Positions 18,017-27,900 of a stretch of 64,000 nt of DNA are shown here, piece after piece. The notes under the pieces are model-generated. The model was not told the origin of the DNA, did no database searches, and worked only from the letters and a program-made list of their open reading frames with translations. Made by a program: the position numbers and the translations under genes. Every line of letters begins with the position of its first letter. Position 1 is the stretch's first letter. The DNA comes from Pseudomonadota bacterium (GTDB lineage Bacteria > Pseudomonadota > Alphaproteobacteria > Rhizobiales > Pleomorphomonadaceae), in the NCBI GenBank assembly GCA_023436885.1, contig JAEZHI010000038.1:275371-339370 (forward strand). Direction: 5' to 3'.

Positions 18017-19537
18017 CTACAGCACCTCGTTGAGGAAACGCTGGAGGCGGGGGCTCTTTGGGTGGTCGAAGATCTCGTCAGGCGTGCCTGCCTCTACGAT
18101 GCGCCCCTCGTCCATGAATACGACCTGATCGGCGACTTTGCGGGCAAATCCCATTTCATGGGTAACCACAACCATGGTCATGCCGCGACGCCCGAGCTCG
18201 GACATCAGGTTAAGCACACCTTTGACGAGCTCGGGGTCAAGCGCGCTGGTCACCTCGTCGAACAGGATGACTTCCGGTGCCATCGCCAGCGCCCGGGCGA
18301 TGGCAACGCGCTGCTGTTGGCCGCCGGAGAGGCTGCTCGGCCTGTGATCCATGCGGCTGGCAAGACCGACATCGGAGAGACGCGCTTCCGCAATGCGCTT
18401 TGCCTCGGCAAGCGGCATCTTTTTCACCTTGGTGAGGGCCAGCATGACGTTTTCAAGCGCGGTATGATCCGGGAACAAGTTGAACTGCTGGAACACCATG
18501 CCGACGCGTCGGCGCAGTGTTTCCGGCTTCATGGTGAGGATCGACGCGCCATCAATCGTCACGTCGCCGGCTTTGAATTCCACCAGACGATTGAGACAGC
18601 GCAGAAGCGTCGACTTGCCCGATCCTGAGGGGCCGATGATGCAGGTCACCGTACCCGCCTTCACGTCGAGATCGATACCTTTCAGAACTTCGAGGTCGCC
18701 ATAGCACATGCCGAGGCCACGCACAGTGAGGCTGCCGCCCTTGAAGCTGGGCTTGTCTGCGACATTCTTGGCTTCCGCGACGCTGCCCTGCAGCTCGCCG
18801 ACTTCTTCCAGGCCGGAGATCAGTGTCGTTGGGCGCCGCCCGGTCCTGAGCCGGTTGTCGACATAGTTGACGAGATGGGTGAGTGGCACGGTGATGACGA
18901 GATAGAAGATGCCGGCAAGCAGCAACGGCGACAGGTTACCCGTGACCACCGCCTGATCCTGGCCGACACGGAAAATCTCACGTTCGGAGGCGAGAAGGCC
19001 GAGGAAGTAGACGAGGCTCGAATCCTTGACGTTGCCGATGAACTGATTGACCAGCGCCGGCAGCACGCGGCGGATGCCCTGCGGAATGACGATGAGCCGC
19101 ATGCCCTGACCATAGCTCATCGACAGCGCCCGGCAGGCTTCCATCTGGCCGCGTTCGACGCTCTGGATGCCGGAACGGAAGATCTCGCCGATATAGGCAC
19201 CAGCGATCAGGCTGAGCGCGATGATGCCGAGCGGATAAGGCGACGGGCCGAAGAGCTGGCGGCCGATGCGGGCAAAGCCCTGGCCGATGATCAGGATGGT
19301 CAGAATGGCTGGCAAGCCACGGAAAATGTCGGTGTAGAGCCGGGCCGGCAGCCGCATCCAGGGCGATCGCGAAATGCCCATCACGGCGAGAACGATGCCG
19401 ACCAATATGCCGAGAATCGTCGAGGCAAAAGCGAGGATGAGCGTGTTCTTGAGACCGATGAACAGCATGTTCGGCAACACGGCCGCCATCGCATCGAAAT
19501 CCAGAAAGCTGCGACGAACGTTCTCGAACCATTCCAT
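18017..19537 (-). CDS. Fused amino-acid ABC transporter permease and ATP-binding protein
   Basis: One 506-residue protein combines a HisM/GlnP-type permease (residues 1 to about 230, several TM segments, EAA-like loop with GQMEACRALSMSYGQ) and a GlnQ-type ATPase. The ATPase half has Walker A GPSGSGKST near 300, LSGGQQQR near 399, and Walker B VILFDEVTSALDP. ATG at 19537 is the natural permease N-terminus (MEWFENV). It pairs with the binding protein at 19695-20528. Proximity to frlB/frlD-like genes suggests fructosyl-amino acids (Amadori products) as cargo, reminiscent of Agrobacterium deoxyfructosyl-glutamine uptake; this is inference. Confidence 0.92.
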   Translation of the reverse strand: MEWFENVRRSFLDFDAMAAVLPNMLFIGLKNTLILAFASTILGILVGIVLAVMGISRSPWMRLPARLYTDIFRGLPAILTILIIGQGFARIGRQLFGPSPYPLGIIALSLIAGAYIGEIFRSGIQSVERGQMEACRALSMSYGQGMRLIVIPQGIRRVLPALVNQFIGNVKDSSLVYFLGLLASEREIFRVGQDQAVVTGNLSPLLLAGIFYLVITVPLTHLVNYVDNRLRTGRRPTTLISGLEEVGELQGSVAEAKNVADKPSFKGGSLTVRGLGMCYGDLEVLKGIDLDVKAGTVTCIIGPSGSGKSTLLRCLNRLVEFKAGDVTIDGASILTMKPETLRRRVGMVFQQFNLFPDHTALENVMLALTKVKKMPLAEAKRIAEARLSDVGLASRMDHRPSSLSGGQQQRVAIARALAMAPEVILFDEVTSALDPELVKGVLNLMSELGRRGMTMVVVTHEMGFARKVADQVVFMDEGRIVEAGTPDEIFDHPKSPRLQRFLNEVL

Positions 19538-19659
19538 TGGGGAAGACTTTCCAAGTCGGCTGCTGAGCGAGACAAAAAGAAACCGGGTACGCGAGGGGGC
19601 GTCCCGGTCAAGGGGCCGTCCGGCAGGGGGCGTGGACGGCTTTTCACAGGGACCTGTCG

Positions 19660-19686
19660 CCGCGCCCGGAGCGATGCCGGGCGCGG
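19660..19686 (-). other. Stem-loop between binding-protein and permease-ATPase genes
   Basis: A 10-bp perfect inverted repeat (CCGCGCCCGG / CCGGGCGCGG) immediately after the binding-protein stop. A second repeat (GCCGTCC / GGACGGC) lies at 19615-19640. No U-run follows directly, which points to transcript stabilisation or partial attenuation in the 157-nt gap. Confidence 0.5.
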
Positions 19687-19694
19687 AGGTCGTT

Positions 19695-20528
19695 TTACTT
19701 CTTCGACGGCAGGTACTGGTCGGGCATCGGCGAACCCGGGAACCACTTCTGATACAGGTCACGCCAGGTACCGTCTTCCATCGCGGCATGCAGGTTCTTG
19801 TTGAGCGCTTCGCGGAAGGCGTCATTGCCCTTGCGGACGACGAAGCCAGCCGGTGCGTCGAAGGACGGGATATTCACGGCAAGCTTCAGCGCCGGATAGG
19901 TCTCGCTATACTGTTTGGCCGCCTCGTAATCGAGGAAGTGGGCGTCGACCGTGCCGTTGTTGAGGCCCGAGACAGCTGAGTTATTGTCGGGGAATTTCAC
20001 GATGTCCGAGCCGGTGAAGTTCTTCTCGGCATAGATTTCCTGCAGGGTGCCCTGCACGACGCCGAGGCGCTTGCCCTTGAGCCCCTCAGGCGCGGTGATT
20101 GACGCGTCCGGCGTCAGCACAGTCAGGTAACCGGCGAGGTAGCCGTCCGAGAAATCGACCGTCTTCTTGCGGGCCTCGGTGGTGCCGATGGCGGCAACTG
20201 CCACGTCGAAGCGGCCGTTGGCCACCGACGGCATCAGGGCCGAGAAGTCTTGGCCGGTGAAGGTGACGTGATCCTTGTCGAACCCCATGCGCGAGACGAC
20301 GTTCAGGAAGAATTCAATGTCGAAGCCGCTGAATTGGCCGTTGGCGTCGACGAAGGCATAGGGTTTGGCGTCGCCCATGGTGCCGACACTGATCGTCGCA
20401 GGATCGATCAGTCCGTAGGGATTGTCACCGGCGGCAGTGGCAGCCGAGGCGCCGGTGGCGACAAGAGCGGCCATCAGGCCAATGCTGCGGATCTGGCGGC
20501 CCAACCCTTTCATTGCACTGCTGATCAT
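19695..20528 (-). CDS. Amino-acid-type ABC transporter substrate-binding protein (family 3)
   Basis: Periplasmic binding protein (277 aa) of the polar amino acid type. Signal peptide with SIGLMAALVATG core and ATAAG cleavage region near residue 33. Family 3 features: FSGFDIEF, VANGRFDVAVAAIGTTEARKK, and GKRLGVVQGT. ATG at 20528 follows AAGGAG by about 8 nt. First gene of the transporter operon. The ligand is inferred to be an Amadori compound or amino-acid conjugate from the frl-like genes nearby. Confidence 0.9.
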   Translation of the reverse strand: MISSAMKGLGRQIRSIGLMAALVATGASAATAAGDNPYGLIDPATISVGTMGDAKPYAFVDANGQFSGFDIEFFLNVVSRMGFDKDHVTFTGQDFSALMPSVANGRFDVAVAAIGTTEARKKTVDFSDGYLAGYLTVLTPDASITAPEGLKGKRLGVVQGTLQEIYAEKNFTGSDIVKFPDNNSAVSGLNNGTVDAHFLDYEAAKQYSETYPALKLAVNIPSFDAPAGFVVRKGNDAFREALNKNLHAAMEDGTWRDLYQKWFPGSPMPDQYLPSKK

Positions 20529-20811
20529 GTGCTGTTCTCCTTGTTGTTGTGCTTGCTTTCGTCTGTTTCCGCCGTGCCTTCCATGGTGGCGGCAACCCTC
20601 GCTCCGAACGGATGCCCTGCTGGATTCCCGTCTGGATTTCTTCGAATGGCGAAGTAAAAGTTACTCAGCTTCGCCAAAACAAGTTTCCATGCCACGTCGT
20701 ATCCCTGCGACACGGCGGTAGAACTTTTGATCATCGTCTCTCTATGGCCGATGTTGGCTTGGCCATGTTCGACACGCTTATCTTCAACGCTTCGCCGGTC
20801 ATAATGTAGTG

Positions 20812-20825
20812 TGAGACCGGTCTCA
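20812..20825. promoter_or_regulatory. Perfect 14-bp palindrome, candidate LacI-family operator
   Basis: TGAGACCGGTCTCA is a perfect even palindrome with central CG, the symmetry expected for LacI-family operators. It lies 58 nt upstream of the lacI ATG and 284 nt upstream of the transporter start, so it may serve autoregulation and divergent control. Confidence 0.5.
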
Positions 20826-20844
20826 GTTCGGAGGTTATTGCGAC

Positions 20845-20861
20845 ATTGACGTGACGTCAAT
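20845..20861. promoter_or_regulatory. Inverted repeat containing TGACGTCA upstream of lacI
   Basis: ATTGACGT and ACGTCAAT are perfect 8-bp arms around one G. The embedded TGACGTCA (20852-20859) also forms the core of the palindrome upstream of frlB (23958-23969). This suggests a shared regulator, possibly the GntR protein at 24131-24868. Confidence 0.4.
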
Positions 20862-20882
20862 CGCTATGTAGTGCTACAGCCC

Positions 20883-21971
20883 ATGGACAGAAAAACTTCT
20901 CCCTTTCGCCCCGTAACGGTGGCCGACGTGGCGCGGCGCGCCGAGGTCTCCAAGGCCACCGCAGCCCGCGTACTCGGCGGTTACGGTCCCGTCAGCGATG
21001 AGGTGAAGTTGCGTGTCCAGGCGGCCGCCAAGGCGCTCGACTATCGGCCCAACGAGCTGGCGCGCTCGGTGAGCACCGGCAAGTCCGGCACCATCGGCGT
21101 CGTGGTCGGCGATATCGAGAATGCCTTCTTCGGCATCGCGGTGCGCAGCATTTCCGATACCGCCCACCGGCACGGCTTCAACGTCATCCTGGCTAATTCC
21201 GGCGAGGAAGTGGAGGCGGAGAAGGCGGCGCTCAAGGTGCTGGTCGGCAAGCGGGTGGATGGCTTGATCGTTACGCCGGCCGACAACCGCAACGTCGCCC
21301 ATCTCCGCGATATCGTCCGGTCGCGTCGCCCGCTGGTGCTGTTCGACCGGCCGATCGAAGGTCTTGCTGCCGATGTTGTGGTTAGCGACGATCGTGACGC
21401 GGCTTTCGCCGCCACGACGCGCCTGATCGAGAGCGGTCACCGGCACTTGGCCTATGTCACCGCGCTCAATGCCGAACCGCCGATTTTTACCGGACCTGAG
21501 CAGCTCTACACCTCGTCCGTCAAAGAGCGAATCGACGGCTTTCTGGCGGCCTGCCATGCCGCCGGCATCGAGGCGCCGGAACGGGGCGTTTGTCTTGCCG
21601 GCAATGCTGCTACTGGCCTGCAGCGTGCGTCGATCGAACGTCTCCTGTCTGCCGTTGAGTCCCCAACGGCTATCTTGGCCTCGGACAGCATCGTCGCCTT
21701 TGAGATCTTCAAAGTGATGCGGGCGCGAGGCCTTCGCATCCCCGACGACTTGTCCCTGGTTTCCTTCTACGATGCCGAGTGGACGTCGGTCACGACGCCA
21801 CCGATCAGCGTCATCGACCAGCCGGTCTACGATATGGGCACCCAGGCGGCCGAACTGCTGATTGCTCGCATCAACGGCGAAACGCCGCCCGCCCGTCACT
21901 GCGTGTTGCCCACCCGCTTTATCGAGCGAGGTTCGATCGGTATTCCCCGTTCCATGATGGCAGCCACCTGA
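20883..21971 (+). CDS. LacI-family transcriptional regulator
   Basis: Probable repressor (362 aa). The HTH near residues 12-34 (VTVADVARRAEVSKATAARVL) is followed by a sugar-binding-like effector domain. ATG at 20883 is preferred; an in-frame GTG at 20871 is possible and neither has a strong ribosome site. Divergent from the amino-acid transporter operon, and convergent with frlD. Likely controls the Amadori transporter, itself, or both, through the palindromes at 20812-20861. Confidence 0.88.
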   Translation: MDRKTSPFRPVTVADVARRAEVSKATAARVLGGYGPVSDEVKLRVQAAAKALDYRPNELARSVSTGKSGTIGVVVGDIENAFFGIAVRSISDTAHRHGFNVILANSGEEVEAEKAALKVLVGKRVDGLIVTPADNRNVAHLRDIVRSRRPLVLFDRPIEGLAADVVVSDDRDAAFAATTRLIESGHRHLAYVTALNAEPPIFTGPEQLYTSSVKERIDGFLAACHAAGIEAPERGVCLAGNAATGLQRASIERLLSAVESPTAILASDSIVAFEIFKVMRARGLRIPDDLSLVSFYDAEWTSVTTPPISVIDQPVYDMGTQAAELLIARINGETPPARHCVLPTRFIERGSIGIPRSMMAAT

Positions 21972-22026
21972 CCGTTGCCGGTCCAGCGCCGGGTGTGGTT
22001 GGTGGGACGTACTCATGCAGGTAGCC

Positions 22027-22872
22027 TCAGTCGCTGGCGGGATGAGGATAGCCGAAGGCACCGAAGTAGCTGCAGGTGGCCGCGGCGCATTCGGCTGCGA
22101 AATCCAGAGCAGCTCCGATGGGCCGCCCTGTCAGGATGCCGGTGAGATAGCCGGCCAGGAATGAATCGCCGGCTCCCAGCGTATCCACCACCTGGGCGGG
22201 CTTGATACCTTGGCGATAGCGGCGACCATTCGCCAGCCAGAAGGCGCCGTCGCTGCCGCGCGTCACCCCAACCGTGGTGACACCGAAACCTGAGACGTAA
22301 CCTATGAGGTCATCGATCTCATGATCGGAGAGGCCTGAGCCGGACAGGAAGGCACCCGTGATATGCGGAGCGACCGAGGCAATGTAAGCGGGATCGCGAT
22401 GGGTCGAGAAATCGAAAGTCAGTGTTTGTGCATGGGCGCGGATCTTCGGCAGCTCCGGCTCAAGGTAGCTGAACACCGAGGTATGGATATTGCCAAAGCT
22501 CTCGATGGCCTCAATGTCTTCGGCGTCCATGCGCAGGGCAAGTGCCCGCTGAATACCGCCTTTGTTGGAGCCTAGAAAGACGCGGTCGCCTTTGTCATCC
22601 AGCGACACGACAGCCTTTCCGTTCGGGCCGAACGCCTGCCGCAACCGGTCGATCCAGATGCCTTCTTGCTGGAGGCTGCCGCGTACGTGGGCTCCTTCTG
22701 CGTCGTTACCGATCAGGCCGATATAGCCCGCTCGGGATAGACCATAGCGCTTGGCCAGCACCGGTACATTCAGGGCGTTGCCGCCGGGGAAGAACTCGCT
22801 GCGGTCCCGATAGAAATCCACCACGTTATCGCCGATGCCAAGCAGGGCCGGCGAGGACTCCGAAGCAGCCAT
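22027..22872 (-). CDS. frlD: PfkB-family sugar kinase, fructosamine kinase (FrlD-like)
   Basis: Probably phosphorylates the sugar carbon 6 of imported fructosyl-amino acids (281 aa). PfkB signatures: GDNVVDFY near residues 14-21, FPGGNALNV near 27-35, and DTLGAGDSFLAGY near 234-246 with the catalytic Asp. The start resembles FrlD (IGDNxVD, GGNAxNV). ATG at 22872 follows AGGA by 6 nt. It lies 85 nt after the SIS-domain gene, the same pairing as frlB-frlD in enterobacteria and Bacillus. The exact amino-acid conjugate is unknown. Confidence 0.85.
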   Translation of the reverse strand: MAASESSPALLGIGDNVVDFYRDRSEFFPGGNALNVPVLAKRYGLSRAGYIGLIGNDAEGAHVRGSLQQEGIWIDRLRQAFGPNGKAVVSLDDKGDRVFLGSNKGGIQRALALRMDAEDIEAIESFGNIHTSVFSYLEPELPKIRAHAQTLTFDFSTHRDPAYIASVAPHITGAFLSGSGLSDHEIDDLIGYVSGFGVTTVGVTRGSDGAFWLANGRRYRQGIKPAQVVDTLGAGDSFLAGYLTGILTGRPIGAALDFAAECAAATCSYFGAFGYPHPASD

Positions 22873-22957
22873 CACTCATCCTTTCGGCCGTCGCGGTACG
22901 GCCAGCCTCACGTAGAAAGCGGGCAGGGCGACACGTCGTCCCGCCCGCCGCAAGCTA

Positions 22958-23935
22958 TCAGTATTCCATGCGCCACATGTAGCGGCGAACGGTCAACGGA
23001 TGGCCGCGGCTATCGGCGAGTGCCACCGCATAGGCGCGCAGCAGCGCCGTGAACAGCATGGGCGTCAGATATTCGGCGGCATCGCCCGCCTGAGCCTCAA
23101 GGCCGAATTCGGCCGCATCAAGCACAAGAAGACGCTTCGAGTATTTTTCCGCGAAGGCGAGGGCCCGTTCGTCCATCTCGCGGGCATTGCCGAGGCCCTT
23201 GAGGATGATGAACGGCACGTCGAAGTCGGTCACCTCGAATGGGCCGTGGAAGTATTCGCCGGCGTGTATGGCTGCCGAATGCACCCACTGCATTTCCTGC
23301 AAGATGCAGATGGCGAAGGAGTAGGCCGAACCCCAGTTTGCGCCCGAACCCATGGTGTAAATCACCGGCTCGCGCTTGTAGCTCTCGGCCCAGGCGGAGA
23401 TCGACGGCTTGTGGCGCGCGATGACGTTCTCGATGGTCTTCGCCATGCCGCCCAGCGCCTGCTCGACCTTGGCGAGCTTGCCGTTACCCTCGCGGGCGGC
23501 AAGGATGCCGAAGACGAGGCGCATCAGCATGGGCGCCGCGTGATCCTCAGATACCGCTAGCGGATTATACTGGTAGAGGATAACCGCCTCGGATGCCTGA
23601 TCGAGCGGTGAGTTCTCGACGTGGGTGAACGAGATGGTCAGCGCGCCAGCGTCGCGGGCATATTTGGCGGCGGCCACCGTCTCGGGCGTGTTGCCCGAAT
23701 GCGAGCAAAGGATGACCACCGAACTCTTGCCGAGGCGCTTAGGCGCCCGGGCCAGGAATTCAGCGGAGCTGTAAGAGAAGCTGGCGATCTTTTCGGCCTC
23801 GCGTTCGACCGCGTAATGGCCGGACATGAGCAGCGCGTTGGAGCCGCCGCAGGCCACGAAGAAGATTTCCGTCACCGCCTCGCGAGCGGCCACTGCCTTC
23901 ACCGCCGTCTCGACGTTCTTCACCACTTCCGTCAT
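22958..23935 (-). CDS. frlB: SIS-domain fructosamine-6-phosphate deglycase (FrlB-like)
   Basis: Likely cleaves fructosyl-amino-acid 6-phosphate to glucose-6-phosphate plus free amino acid (325 aa). Two SIS domains: the first has IFFVACGGSNAL near 25-36 and CSHSGNTPETV near 79-89; the second has EYFHGPFEV, matching the conserved FrlB segment around EFRHGPLE. The C-terminus ends RRYMWRMEY, like the RRY...EY end of FrlB. Glutamine-fructose-6-phosphate isomerase domains are related, but no glutaminase domain is present. First gene of the frlBD operon, divergent from a GntR regulator. Confidence 0.85.
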   Translation of the reverse strand: MTEVVKNVETAVKAVAAREAVTEIFFVACGGSNALLMSGHYAVEREAEKIASFSYSSAEFLARAPKRLGKSSVVILCSHSGNTPETVAAAKYARDAGALTISFTHVENSPLDQASEAVILYQYNPLAVSEDHAAPMLMRLVFGILAAREGNGKLAKVEQALGGMAKTIENVIARHKPSISAWAESYKREPVIYTMGSGANWGSAYSFAICILQEMQWVHSAAIHAGEYFHGPFEVTDFDVPFIILKGLGNAREMDERALAFAEKYSKRLLVLDAAEFGLEAQAGDAAEYLTPMLFTALLRAYAVALADSRGHPLTVRRYMWRMEY

Positions 23936-23957
23936 GATTCAATCCTTGATAACGTCC

Positions 23958-23969
23958 TATGACGTCATA
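23958..23969. promoter_or_regulatory. Perfect 12-bp palindrome, candidate GntR operator at frlB promoter
   Basis: TATGACGTCATA is a perfect palindrome 22 nt upstream of the frlB ATG. On the minus strand a -35-like TTGACA lies at 23995-24000 and a TATTAG at 23974-23979 (spacer 15), so the palindrome would cover the transcription start, ideal for repression. GntR/HutC proteins typically bind short AT-flanked palindromes. Confidence 0.5.
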
Positions 23970-24130
23970 TACGCTAATATGGCTTGTCGAGGTCTGTCAA
24001 CGACGTTTTGAAGGTAGGCATATCGCCAAGCCCAATAGCCCCTTGGCGCGACGCAGAAGCGGTGACTTGGCGGGTGTTATGTGGCACGGTCACACGCACC
24101 GAGAATCCGGAATCGAGGAGAAAAGTCGCT

Positions 24131-24868
24131 TTGTCCCAGTCCGCCGACAGTCTCGCGAGGCAGGATGCTTCGCCGCTGTATCTCCAGCTCAAGAACAGCC
24201 TGACCGAGGCGATCCGGAGCGGACGCTACGCGCCTGGCGAGCCGGTGCCGACGGAGACACAGCTCTGCGAACAATATGCGGTGAGTCGCATCACAGTCCG
24301 GCGGGCGATCAGTGAATTGCAGGACGAGGGATTTCTGGAAAAGCGCCATGGCAAGGGCACCTTCGTGTCCTTCCGTCGCATGGAGACCAGCCTCGTCGAT
24401 CTGGCCGGATTCTCCGAGACCTATTCGCTACAGGGCTACAAGGTCAGCAAGCAACTGCTCGGAGTCACCGAAGGTACCGCCGACAGCGCCCTCGCCCAGA
24501 AGCTCGCCATTGCCAAGGGCGCTCCGATCCTGACAATCAGGCGCCTGATCATGGCCGCCGATGCGCCGATGACCATCGAGATCTCCGACTTTCCGCTGGC
24601 CTTGTTTCCCGATCTCGCCAGTGAAATCGCTGGCGCCAGCTCGATCTATCGGCTGCTCAAGACCCGTTATGGCCGCGAGGTTCGCCACGCGCGTCGTGTG
24701 ATCAACGTGCGCCTTGCCGGCCCCGACGAGCGCGAGCATCTCCATTGCCGCAGCGGCGAACCGCTGTTCGAGGTCGAGAAGGTCGTATTCGATGAGGCGG
24801 GCACGCCGCTGCAGCGCTCCCTGCTCTTGACGCCGAGTAACCGCGTCAACTTCGTCATCCAGGTCTGA
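24131..24868 (+). CDS. GntR/HutC-family transcriptional regulator of the frl genes
   Basis: Probable repressor (245 aa) with an N-terminal winged HTH at about residues 12-75 (PTETQLCEQYAVSRITVRRAI) and a UTRA effector domain. TTG at 24131 is chosen: GAGGAG lies about 10 nt upstream, and the family-typical SPLYLQLK begins near residue 15. The open frame upstream runs through the promoter region. Divergent from frlBD; the FrlR regulator of Bacillus also belongs to this family. Likely effector: a phosphorylated Amadori intermediate. Confidence 0.87.
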   Translation: MSQSADSLARQDASPLYLQLKNSLTEAIRSGRYAPGEPVPTETQLCEQYAVSRITVRRAISELQDEGFLEKRHGKGTFVSFRRMETSLVDLAGFSETYSLQGYKVSKQLLGVTEGTADSALAQKLAIAKGAPILTIRRLIMAADAPMTIEISDFPLALFPDLASEIAGASSIYRLLKTRYGREVRHARRVINVRLAGPDEREHLHCRSGEPLFEVEKVVFDEAGTPLQRSLLLTPSNRVNFVIQV

Positions 24869-24909
24869 GCAGGCGCATCCGCTCTACACGAGGACGCCAA
24901 CTGACCGCA

Positions 24910-27900
24910 TCAGAACCGATAGCTGGCGAGGCCGAACGGACGACTGAGAGCGTTGTCATCCTCCGCCTTGACCCGTTCGAGCGCATCGACCGGTATTGCG
25001 GCTTTCCCCTCTGGCAAGGCGAGCGAAAAAGCCCCTCGCCGGCCAGCGGCCTCCGACAAGCGTACGACATAGCCCTCGCCATCCTCCGCCGGTTTCAAGG
25101 CGTGCAGGCGGACCTGCTGGCCCGAAAGTCCAATCGGCACGATGTCATATTCGGCATCGCTGCTGGCGCTGACGAAGGGTGGCGGCGTGGCGAGAAGATC
25201 GGCCTCGGCCTGCACGGCTTCGCTCCACCAGCGGCCATCGTGCGGCAGGATGGCATAAACGAAGTGGTGCCGGCCTTCGTCGGCCAGCATGTCTGGATAC
25301 ATCGGCCCGCGAATGAGGCTCAGCGTCAGCCGATTGCTCTTGGCCGAAAAGCCGTATTTATCGGCCGACAGCAGCGCCGCGCCCCAGTCGGTCTCCGACA
25401 GCGAGGCGAAGCGGTGACCGCAGGCCTCGAATTGGGCGCGCTGCCAAGTGGTGTTGTCGTGTGTCGGCCGGCGGGTGACGCCGATCGCCTGGTCGAACAC
25501 GGCCTCCTCTGCCAGCACGGTCACCGGGAAGACGGCTCGAAGGTAGGTGCGACGGTCGTGCCAATCGAGATCGGTCACCACCTCAAGCCGTGGGCTGTTG
25601 GCCCAGAGGCGCAGCCGTTGGCGAATGGTGCTGGCCGAATGCCGGCGGATAATCTCGATTTCGGCGAGATGCGGCCCCTCAGCCGTCACCCGGCGGCTTT
25701 CGACCGATAGCCATTCCTCTTCGCCGAGCTCGAAGCCGGCTTCGATGTCCCAGGCGTCGTACTGGCGCGGCAGGTCGTTGCGATAGAGCATCAGGCGGTT
25801 GCCCGGCCCGTCAAGCAGTTCGCGACCACAGCGTTTATCCAAAAGACTGGCGACACGGCCGAACTCGTCCAACGTCACCCGTACGAAGTCATTCTCCAGC
25901 ACGGTGCCGTCGGTCGTGACGGTTCGCCCACCTGCCGTCCCGACAAAGGCCAATGACAACGGCGCAACCGGGCGATCGACAGTCGCAACATAGCCGCCCT
26001 CGATCTGCTGCGGCTTGAGTGCTGACGGCAGCTGATCCTGGCTTTCGAGCTGAAGCGTTGTCTTGGCCGATCCCGAGATATTGGCAACCAGCACGCCCTC
26101 ACGTGGCCCCGAGTGCCGGGCGGCGATGTCGGCCAAGCGCTTATGTCCAATGGTCGCGGCGCGATCGACAACGCCCGACAGCTCCTTCTCGGTCTGCTCA
26201 TAGACCTCGCGGACGGAGGACCCCGGCAGGATGTCATGGAACTGGTTGCGCAACAGCAGCGTCCAATCGGCTGCGAGATCCGGCATCGCAGTCGATCCGC
26301 CATCGAGCGCAACAATCACCGATAGCGCTTCGGCAGAGACAAGACCGGCTTCGGCGCGGCGATTGAGCTGCTTGACCCGCGCCTGGGTCGTCAGCGTAGC
26401 GCGATGGTATTCGAGATAAAGCTCGCCCCGCCAGGTCGGTAGCGCGGCGCTCTCCAAACTCTTGGCCAATCCGAGCACATGCGGCTCAAGGGCGCCATGG
26501 CTGACAGTCGGGATTGCCGGCATGGCATTGAGAAGGGGGAGGGATTCGATCTGGTCCGGATCCGGTCCGCCGCCGCCGTCGCCCCAGCCGTAGGAGGCGA
26601 TCACCGTGTCGGACAGATCCTTGCCGCCATGATTGCGCCAGACCTCAAGTAGGGCGGGCGGCGAGATGGTCATGTTGTAACCCTCGTGCGCCGAGGCGTC
26701 GAACGTGTGCACGAACACCTGCGAACCGTCATTGCCCTGCCAGTGGAACAGGTTGTCGGTGAGTCGATTGGTCTCGTTCCACGTCACCTTGATGGTCACC
26801 AAGGCTTCGATGCCGGCATGGCGCATGATCTGCGGCATGGCACCGGTGAAGCCGAAGGTATCCGGCAGCCAGGCCACTCGGCTGATGCGCCCGAAGTGCT
26901 TGAGGAAATAGCCTTGCCCCATTACGAACTGGCGTAGGAAAGCCTCGGCGGAGGGCATGTTGGTGTCGCACTCGATCAGCATGCCGCCGATCGGTTCCCA
27001 CCGCCCCTCGGTGACCCAGCGTCGCACTTCTTCGAACAGGGCGGGATCTTCCTCTTCGACATGGGCATAGAAGATCGAAGACGATTGCAGGAAGCGGAAA
27101 TCGGGGTGACGCTTCAGGAGCGAGTTGACGCTCGAAAAGGTGCGGACGATCTTGCGCACGGTTTCTGGCTGCGGCCACAGCCAGGCGTAATCGATGTGGG
27201 CATGGCCGGTGACAAGCACATTGCCCTGCTTGGGATAGGCGGTGCGCAGTTCTGCAATGAGCGCGTCGAGCCGGCGGCTCGCCTCCACCGCCGAAGTTAT
27301 AGCCTCGTTCGAAAGCGCCGCCGGCTGGGATGACGGCTCGAAACTGCGTTCCCAGATATCACGCGCCCAGGCACGGTCAGCGAGACGTGGACCAATTTCG
27401 GAGGTCACAGTCGGCAAGCGCAGGCCGGAGACGACCAGAGAGGCTGCCTCGAACAGCGATCGCGCCAGTTCCTTGTCGGCAACGGCATCGGCGGTCGCTT
27501 TCAGCGTCGCCAGCTGACGACGCAGTTGGCGAACTTCAGGATAATATTCGTAGACCTCGGCCATGCCGAGACGTGGCTCGCGGTTGGGAATGCCGAATAG
27601 CGTACGGGCGGCAGCTTCGACTTCGATGCGAAACGGAACACCACGCGGTGCATCGAAACGGCGGTGACGCGGATTGGCGGAGAAACTGTCAAGCAGCGTT
27701 CCGTCGCTGCCGACAAGGCGCACCAGCGACTCTCCGCCGAAGTCAAAGCGCAGCTCGGCGCCCGGTCCCTCGGGCAATGTCACCAATTCACCGAGTTCGA
27801 AGCGATGGATGCCGTGACGATCACCCCAGCCCTCGCCGAGGGCGACCTGCCGTCGCGCTCCGTCCGGCCCGGTTTCCATGAACGGGCCCAAATGCCGCCG

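Larger units (their letters stand above)
20529..20882. promoter_or_regulatory. Divergent control region, Amadori transporter and lacI
   Basis: This 354-nt gap has no convincing gene. It holds two palindromes, listed separately: TGAGACCGGTCTCA (20812-20825) and ATTGACGT-G-ACGTCAAT (20845-20861). Both lie closer to lacI than to the transporter. I did not find a confident -35/-10 pair for either direction. Confidence 0.5.

Noticed and set aside
20525..20860. 111-aa minus-strand frame between the Amadori transporter and lacI
   Set aside because: Low-complexity composition, no ribosome site, and it spans the promoter/operator region.
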